Assembly: GCA_963969495.1 (NCBI GenBank)
Contig: OZ018338.1
Location: 47,974,780 to 48,038,779, forward strand
Reading direction: 5' to 3'
Source: Ceratothoa steindachneri
Taxonomy: Eukaryota > Arthropoda > Malacostraca > Isopoda > Cymothoidae
DNA length: 64,000 nucleotides
The first letter of the stretch is position 1. Each line of letters opens with the position of its first letter. Shown here one piece after another: positions 55,998-64,000 of the stretch. The translations under genes were made by a program, and so were the position numbers. The notes beneath the pieces were generated by a model. That model was not told the origin of the DNA. It was given only the letters and a program-made list of their open reading frames with translations, and did no database searches.

Positions 55998-56344
55998 CTC
56001 GACAAAACTGAACACAATGGAAAATTCGTTTTAATGACAAAACCTTTTCTATCACACACGTAAATCTCTCGAAAGGTAAAAAACAACAACGAGTGTAACA
56101 TAACTTTTGCAAAATTCGGTAGACTTCGTCGTGTAATTGACGCAAAAGGCGATCCAATTGAATATTGCATCATCTTGTAGCATATATATTTTTATTTTCG
56201 TTTTAGTCTAAGCATTGTCTAATATTAGTCTGTGTTCTGAAAATAATTGAATATATATCAGTCTATACTTTGTGTTTTCACCCTGTATTTCTTTTTTTAG
56301 GGTAATTATTAGTTTTAAAGTTAGGTTAGGTAAGGTTGGGTTAT
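55998..56344. other. Flank between two transposons
   Basis: AT-rich; contains TTAGGTTAGGTAAGGTTGGG at about 56322, too short to be telomeric. Confidence 0.4.
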
Positions 56345-56394
56345 GTTTGTAATTTTCATCACTAATTCAGTTTCTTCCACTGATTCCAAATATA
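56345..56394 (+). repeat. Dispersed terminal-like repeat T, copy 2
   Basis: TTTGTAATTTTCATCACTAA, TTCAGTTTCTTCCACTGATT, CCAAATATAT; directly left of the Tc1-like element. Confidence 0.6.
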
Positions 56395-56400
56395 TACATA

Positions 56401-57839
56401 CAGTCATGGGAAAATGTTTTGAGACTAATATATATTTTTTATATTTTTCATTCGTTTTGAAACTTTATGTGATAGGAATAATTATTATAATATTTAAATT
56501 CTTGCAGGTTTATTAAAAAGTGATCATTTCAAAAATAATAAGAAATCTAAAATTGCGCTCTGGTCCTGTTCTTGTAAGAGGTGAGTTTCAATCCCTGGAA
56601 CTTTGCTATTCGATCAAAATGGTAAAATGATGATAAATATCGGTTAGATGAATGATAATGTGTAATTATAATCTATTTCGTAATATTCTTTTGTTAAAAA
56701 TAAATGCTTGAAGCCTTTTCAAATGCAGAAATGGTTCCTCCTAAAGAAAAGCGTTCAACCATTGTTGCTCTGCACCAAAATGACCTGGAATATATGGAGA
56801 TAGTTGCTAAGGATATTGTATCAAGGAGCAGCATCTTTAGGATCAGTAATGACATTAAAAAAACTGTTTACAATCCTGGTAAAATCCCAGTTCAAGGATG
56901 AGGTTGCTTCAAGTGCCAAGCTTGCTCACGATTTGAAAGAGGAAGGTGTGAACGCTTCAGCGCGCACAGTCAGGCGGAAACACTTCGAGAAAGGTCTCAA
57001 GTCGAGAACTGCTGGAAGAAGCCTCATTTTACCGAGAAGAACCTTATAGATAGGCTCCACTTCTTTAGGGAATATAAAGAATGGACTTGAAGACGGAGCA
57101 AAGTGATATTCTTTAATGAAGCTCCCTTCCGATTGTTTGGAGCTTTTCGAAGATCTCTCGTTAGGAGGAGAAGAGGGGAACGCTTTCGCGAGTCCTGTGT
57201 CTTTCCCACAGTGAACTATCCATACGCTCTCCATGCCTAAAGCTGCTTCTTATCCAAGAGAACTGGAGCACTAACAATTTTTCTTCCAGAACACTGCCAT
57301 AAACACAAAATGGTACCAACATGTGCGTCATCAGCACCTTTTCCCATCGGTTTAGGACCAATTTTGCGATGATGACTGTATTTTGCACTTGGTGCACTTT
57401 GTCATAAAGCAAAAACAAAAACAAAGTTCTTGATCTTGGCCCGGGAATTTGGCAGATTCGAACCCAATCTAAAATTTGTGAACGATAATCCAACTTGCGG
57501 TTGATAAACAGAAGCCATCCAATTGTAAGCAGTTGCTGGGTGCTTTTTGAACAAAAAATGGGGGCAATATCAGGCAAGATATCATCGCAAATTTGGTCTC
57601 CCGCAAGCAAAAACCAATTGAAACAGTTCTCAAGAACAAGGAACATCATTGTAAATATTGACTACGCGCATCAATTGATTATATTTAGTAATAAAATTGG
57701 TTTGTACTCTAAATTTTTATATATTTCACCTTCAAATTATGATATAAATATGCTAAAACAAAATTCATCGTTTGATTCGTTCTATTAATTTTCTTATATG
57801 AAAAAACATAGTAGCCTCAAAACTTTGGGGTCATGACAG
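56401..57839 (+). mobile_element. Tc1-like element with both termini, 1439 bp
   Basis: Left end CAGTCATGGGAAAATGTTTT GAGACTA and right end, read inward, CTGTCATGACCCCAAAGTTT TGAGGCTA form an imperfect inverted repeat of about 28 bp. TA lies directly outside each end (56399-56400 and 57840-57841), as expected of Tc1 insertion. The 1.4 kb length is normal for one transposase gene plus short ends. Confidence 0.85.
56704..57660 (+). pseudogene. Tc1-like transposase, degraded
   Basis: Blocks in order: EMVPPKEKRSTIVALHQNDL, EYMEIVAKDIVSRSSIFRIS (helix-turn-helix), DLKEEGVNASARTVRRKHFE, WKKPHFTEKNLIDRLHFFRE, EYKEWT, VIFFNEAPFRLFG (family VlFSDEapF; catalytic Asp is Asn), RRRRGERFRESC, GALTIFLPEHCHKHK, CDDDCI and HKAKTKTKF-like remains around the second Asp, WPGNLADSNPI then a stop and NL (family SPDLNPIENLW), and KPIETVLKNKEHHCKY near the C-terminus. 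Frameshifts occur at about 56880 and after 57240. It fills the element with matched termini at 56401-57839. Confidence 0.85.
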
Positions 57840-57841
57840 TA

Positions 57842-58203
57842 TTTGTCACGTTGAAGAAATTATTGGTTTGCAAAAAGCTCGTTAACGTTCACCAAACCCA
57901 AAAGATCCAATATCGGTTCTTTAATGTTTGAAGTTGATTGCAAACTTTGGGTGAAGAAAAAAAGTCATATTGCTTGAATTTGCGGTGTCAACCACTTCAT
58001 TGTGTGAATTCGTATGACGTAGAAAATACGAAAATACAGACCTATTTAAGAGGATTTTGCAATGAATTTCGAAATTTAAGCATTAAACTAATAAATTAAC
58101 TCTTTAAAAGTTATTTTTAAAGAAATGTTATTAACTTACCTTTCCTAACCAAGCCTATCGTTATAAATAACAATTTCTCCTCCAGAAATAGAAATACATA
58201 CTC
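57842..58203. other. Flank right of the Tc1-like element
   Basis: The words at 57891-57908 are the exact reverse complement of GATCTTTTGGGTTTGGTG at 53669-53686, extending the inverted arrangement of repeat T. Confidence 0.5.
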
Positions 58204-58256
58204 GTATTTGGAATCAGCTTAAGACACTGCATTAGTGGTCACATTTACAAGATCGG
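58204..58256 (-). repeat. Dispersed terminal-like repeat T, copy 3 (inverted)
   Basis: Minus strand: CCGATCTTGTAAATG, ACCACTAATGCAGTGTCTTA, GCTGATTCCAAATAC. Confidence 0.65.
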
Positions 58257-58980
58257 AGAACCTCGACCCCCCTCTTCCTTCTCCAAATCCGACTGTTAAA
58301 ATAACTAGGAACCACGAGGCGCACAACTCTCCTGAAAGTTTTGTAATGAATCCGCCATGGAACTACAAAAAGAAACCGAAGAGAGGATGATGGGGCTAGG
58401 GCTGACGTCGAGGGAGAGGAGGGAAGGCGCGTCGAGGGGAACACAAATGACGAGTGCACGAAAAGGATCCTCGAGTATCGACTTGATGTCCCCCTTCCCC
58501 TCCTCACGTACTTATACGGGTGTGTGCGAGTGAAGGAGACGGGTCAATAGGTTCAAAGACGGTGGTGCTATTTCCAACTACGTCGATCCAGCCGAGGAAC
58601 AGAGTTCCAAATCTTCAATGGCAACCGGTCAGAATTTGGCTCCAGCCACGTGATTGGAAGAATCGGTTCCGCGGGATGATGCTCATCATATCGCTCCGTC
58701 CGCCTTTAAACGCCGCCCCGCTACCATTCTGCTCCTATTTCAACTGATTTACCTAAGGTTGGCAACCACTTAAATGAATTTCAATGGATAGAGGTGTAAA
58801 ATGCTTCAGTTTGTATCCCGTAACTATCATTCACAAGATATTATTATTTAATCGTAATAATAACTTTTTTCAATTAAAATTCACGAGAGAAAGCCAACAA
58901 AGGCATCTTCGCCTGAAGATTTGTGAAACATTCAGCCAGAATGGGGGTGTCAGCTGCAGCTGACATCTGAAGGATTCGCC
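58257..58980. other. Unassigned region
   Basis: GC-rich 58260-58740 with a 91-codon minus-strand frame of low complexity; no motif recognised. 58936-58975 has the palindromic TCAGCTGCAGCTGA. Confidence 0.35.
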
Positions 58981-58999
58981 TCTTCTATTTTCGCTATTT

Positions 59000-59720
59000 T
59001 CTTTACGGAACTCTTCTTACCAACTTAAGGCCCCCTGAGAACCTCACTTTCCTCAACATTCAATACGCCAATGATTTCAGTCAGATAATCGCTTGTCCTT
59101 GGAGGAAGGCGCCTATACAATCTCGTATGACAGCGGCAGAAATTGAAAGATTAAACATATATGAGGCTCAATGGAAGATTCGAATGAATCAAGATAAATT
59201 CAAAGTAGTCCCCATTGGCAGGAGACTTCTTTCTGATATTAGGGTGGGGGGGATAGTCGCTATCTCTACACCACGGAGTGCTATGTACTCGTTGTAATGA
59301 ATATTACTTCATCCGGGTACAGGAAGCACGTCACTGATAGAATTTCTAAGGCCTCGGCCGCAGTCAGAACTCTATACATGTTTAGAAATTTCCGTGAGAG
59401 AAACAAGAAGAAGATCTACAATGGAATTGTACGATATACATACGCTGCTCTACCCAACATCCATCCTCTCTTGTGTCTCGGAGATACAAAAGAGGAGACT
59501 ACAAGTGCAGAATAAATGCGTGTACCTGATTACGGGTACACGTGGGCGAGAAAGAAGACGCCAAGAGTCGCTGCACAGGAAAGCGGGTTTAAGTCCCATT
59601 AACATTGTCATTGAGAACGGACAAGGAAAAGGCAAGAACTGGTTAATCGAGAACTGAATGATGAAATCATTCAAATGATTAAACAGAAGAGCTGTAAGTC
59701 GCGCCAGCTTTCCAAGCTTC
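59000..59720 (+). pseudogene. I-like (Nimb-type) LINE RT fragment
   Basis: From about 59050: FNIQYANDFSQIIACPWRKA (motif C; family YADDfsQii, here YAND), MTAAEIERLNIYEAQWKIRM and NQDKFKVVPIGRR (family t..EI.riN.yE..WKI.tN..KF.iipi). After a stop and frame change at 59295, 59297-59515 gives SGYRKHVTDRISKASAAVRT then LYMFRNFRER and IYNGIVRYTYAALP. The second Asp-to-Asn change in the active site and the frameshifts inactivate it. The RT type is the one expected to accompany ORF1 proteins such as that at 31.8 kb, but the two fragments are 25 kb apart and not joined. Confidence 0.85.
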
Positions 59721-60148
59721 CGCTAGCATAGTGATTGAAGGAGACGAAGTGCCGTTTTACGTAAAGCAAGACTTATTTAAAACCGAACGAGACATCAAGA
59801 AGGAAGAAAGAAGAGACAAAGAACTCAAATTACACACATACAATTTTTAATATCCTAATTCATTATAAATTATGTATTTTCTTAAGTTTTTGTATTATAG
59901 GAAAAAATTATCTCCTTTTTTTTGAGGTATTTTGTAACACTTATAATATTCTAATTTTTAGACATTTTTTTAATACTCCAATTAATTTTAAATTATGTAT
60001 TACCTTATACTTTTGTATCATAGAACCTGAAGATGAGCGGACAGTTCATGCGCAATAAATGAAGAATTTCTCCGCATTCTGTTCTCTCATTCCTGGTCTT
60101 ATTAAAGATTCGTCTGTTCATCTGGCTAGCAGTAACCTCATCGATTAT
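59721..60148 (+). mobile_element. Probable 3' region of the I-like LINE with internal direct repeat
   Basis: AATATCCTAATTCATTATAA..TTATGTATTTTC (59848-59900) and AATACTCCAATTAATTTTAA..TTATGTATTACC (59969-60022) are direct repeats about 120 bases apart. Confidence 0.45.
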
Positions 60149-60166
60149 ACACACACACACACACAT

Positions 60167-60248
<82 letters not shown>
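60149..60248. repeat. (CA)n(TA)n compound microsatellite
   Basis: CA dinucleotides to 60178, then TA dinucleotides to 60248. Confidence 0.97.
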
Positions 60249-60251
<3 letters not shown>

Positions 60252-60280
60252 TTAGGGCTTCTCCTATGGAGCTTCAATTT

Positions 60281-62811
<2,531 letters not shown>

Positions 62812-62875
62812 ATAAATATAATGCCCGTCGTGGTGAAGAAAGCAGCTCATTTTATGTTCATGTCATATCTTGATC

Positions 62876-63770
62876 ACAAAACTGTTTTTATGGAGAATTT
62901 CTCACTGTGGAGAAAAAACTGAAGAGCCTTCAATCACGCTCTCTGAAATTTTGCCAGCCTCCTCTAAGTGCAGTCACTAAGGGCTTTGGAAAGCGCTACC
63001 AATCTTATTTGACCTTGGCAAATGAAGCCAGCGTTACATATGCCATTATTGCATCAACAAACCATCCATTCTTCAAACTTTGCTGGTTAGATATTAGTAT
63101 TTCATGGGACAGTTCAAGCCACCAAAAGTCAGTCAAAAATATTATGATTCAAGTGATTGAGATTTTAGCAGAGGGACCCGAAGCTGAATCATCCAGTGGT
63201 GTATTGGACAGTGACGATTATTTTGGATTTACAAAACCCACTCAAACACGATCAACTGCAAATTTATAATTGCTCAGTTACCTTCAGGATTCAAATAAAA
63301 CACTTCAAATTTTAGATAGATATCCACACATAAAAAAGTTATATATTAAATACAACACCACCCTTCCGTCGTCAGCTCCTGTGGAATGGCTCTTCTCCAA
63401 AACGGAGTTCTTTATCTGACGAAACATTTCAGCACTGATATTACTTAAATATGATGCTAATATAAATAGCTAACTGAAATTTCATTCTATGGAACTTTCT
63501 ATTTTTTTTGTAGTACCTAGGTCCAATTGTCGTCAAATCCTACATTAGTAATTATAATATACAATTTCATTTTAATGGATATTTTTTTTTGTTGCGATAC
63601 CAATGTACCTTATCGATCGTCATTATATATCATGTATTTGAAATGTATTTAAAAATGTATCTTAATACATTTAGTATTTAAATACTAAATACATTTTCAA
63701 AATGTATTTAGTATCTAAATACATTTTTATCATCTATTTAATATTTTAATTTATTTATTGCCCACATCTG
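62876..63770 (+). mobile_element. hAT fragment, C-terminal third and one terminus
   Basis: From ACAAAACTGTTTTTATGGAG the sequence follows the reverse complement of the hAT element at 38.6-43.6 kb with about 90 percent identity, after a 14 bp deletion near 62895. It ends at 63770 in ATTGCCCACATCTG, the inverted form of CAGAGGTGGGCA with one change. The left end is fused to Penelope-like sequence, so the other terminus is missing. Confidence 0.9.
62907..63480 (+). pseudogene. hAT transposase C-terminal region, copy 2
   Basis: Open from 62907 to 63269: EKKLKSLQSRSLKFCQPPLS, FGKRYQSYLTLANEASVT, HPFFKLCWLDISISWDSSSH and DSDDYFGFTKPTQTRSTANL, then after a stop the dimerisation block [32 protein letters not shown] (family APVERLFS; Arg is Trp) and a shifted SLSDETFQH. 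It lacks the RNase H-like catalytic core and the zinc finger and so cannot act alone. Confidence 0.88.
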
Positions 63771-64000
63771 CTGCTTGCACAAGGCCTGAAGTGAATTAAA
63801 GCACGCCAGAAGCTGCTGATCAACATTCCACAGAAGCGAGATCGACTTGCTTTGGCATGTAATCACTGCAACTGAACCATGCGTCAGTGGTGACGTGTTT
63901 CATGGTCCGACGAGTAAACGTTCCAGTTGTTCTCGACTCCAAGGAAGTCAATGCATGACTGTCGCTTTGTAATGACATGGGGCTGCATATCAAGTTTAGT
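63771..64000 (+). pseudogene. Tc1-like transposase, middle fragment at window edge
   Basis: Plus strand: ARQKLLINIPQKRDRLAFAC, NHCN, a stop, TMRQW, and in a shifted frame SWSDE with TF (family W..V.FSDEStF, first catalytic Asp kept). The reading runs off the right edge. It begins within about 40 bases of the hAT terminus at 63770. A third Tc1-like copy, not obviously the same lineage as 9.4 or 56.4 kb. Confidence 0.6.

Noticed and set aside
56318..56345. Telomere-like TTAGGTTAGGT
   Set aside because: Only two units of the arthropod TTAGG repeat, followed by degenerate sequence.
57161..57649. 162-codon minus-strand frame
   Set aside because: It overlaps a recognisable plus-strand Tc1-like transposase with matched termini, so it is an antisense shadow.
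58232..58507. 91-codon minus-strand frame rich in Ser, Arg and Pro
   Set aside because: Low complexity caused by GC- and CT-rich sequence; no family resemblance.
31821..59720. Pairing the ORF1 at 31.8 kb with the I-like RT at 59 kb as one element
   Set aside because: They are 25 kb apart with many unrelated insertions and no shared boundary; family relatedness does not make them one copy.

Overview
This 64 kb window is eukaryotic. I see no operon-like gene layout, no rRNA, no CRISPR array and no intact host gene. It is AT-rich, carries very long (TA)n arrays plus (CT)n/(GA)n and (CA)n tracts, and is almost entirely built from degraded transposable elements (TEs). The mix is what is usual in a decapod crustacean genome: Penelope-like elements (PLEs) with GIY-YIG endonucleases, a crustacean-style triple-CCHC ORF1 and the related YADD-type LINE (Nimb/I-like), several Tc1 and mariner lineages, hAT, and CR1-, L2- and RTE-type LINE debris. 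The organism assignment is inference from protein resemblance and microsatellite style, not from a marker gene.

Layout. 0-8 kb: an I-like LINE tail, then PLE fragments (1.0-2.4, 2.5-3.1, 4.5-5.6, 7.4-8.1 kb), each touching a (TA)n array; a 336 bp near-perfect palindrome with a (CT)n(TA)n(AG)n core at 6.3-6.6 kb; a tRNA-Leu-like sequence at 6.0 kb. 9.4-14.5 kb: Tc1-like and mariner-like pseudogenes and four pieces of a composite repeat (R1) with a tRNA-like head. 14.5-24 kb: LINE reverse transcriptase (RT) fragments on both strands, two CR1-like LINE remnants, a dispersed repeat (R2) with an expanded 33 bp minisatellite, and a possible host exon at 19.3-19.4 kb. 24.7-28.5 kb: a long terminal repeat (LTR) with primer-binding site of a Ty3/gypsy type, an inverted repeat, and a ~53 bp minisatellite of about ten units. 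31.8-34.0 kb: the only long intact reading frame, a 513-residue ORF1 (gag-like) of a LINE with no ORF2 behind it. 38.6-43.6 kb: a hAT element with both termini and an 8 bp target duplication, split by a second copy of the gypsy LTR. 44.1-50.7 kb: three-level nesting, a CR1-like LINE split by a Tc1-like element that is itself split by an L2-like LINE. 53.6-58.3 kb: two mariner-like pseudogenes and a Tc1-like element with both termini. 59.0-63.8 kb: an I-like LINE fragment, a PLE with 425 bp inverted-repeat arms, the longest (TA)n array, a PLE palindrome and a second hAT fragment. The right edge carries a truncated Tc1-like transposase.

The genes do not form a pathway; nearly all are inactivated by frameshifts, stops, deletions of catalytic motifs or nested insertions. 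The most interesting pattern is the PLE cluster: repeated abutment to (TA)n arrays, inverted copies of their own 3' ends, and hammerhead-like hairpins (a perfect or near-perfect stem followed by GAAA) in the terminal regions. All homology statements come from reading the translations by eye; no database search was run.
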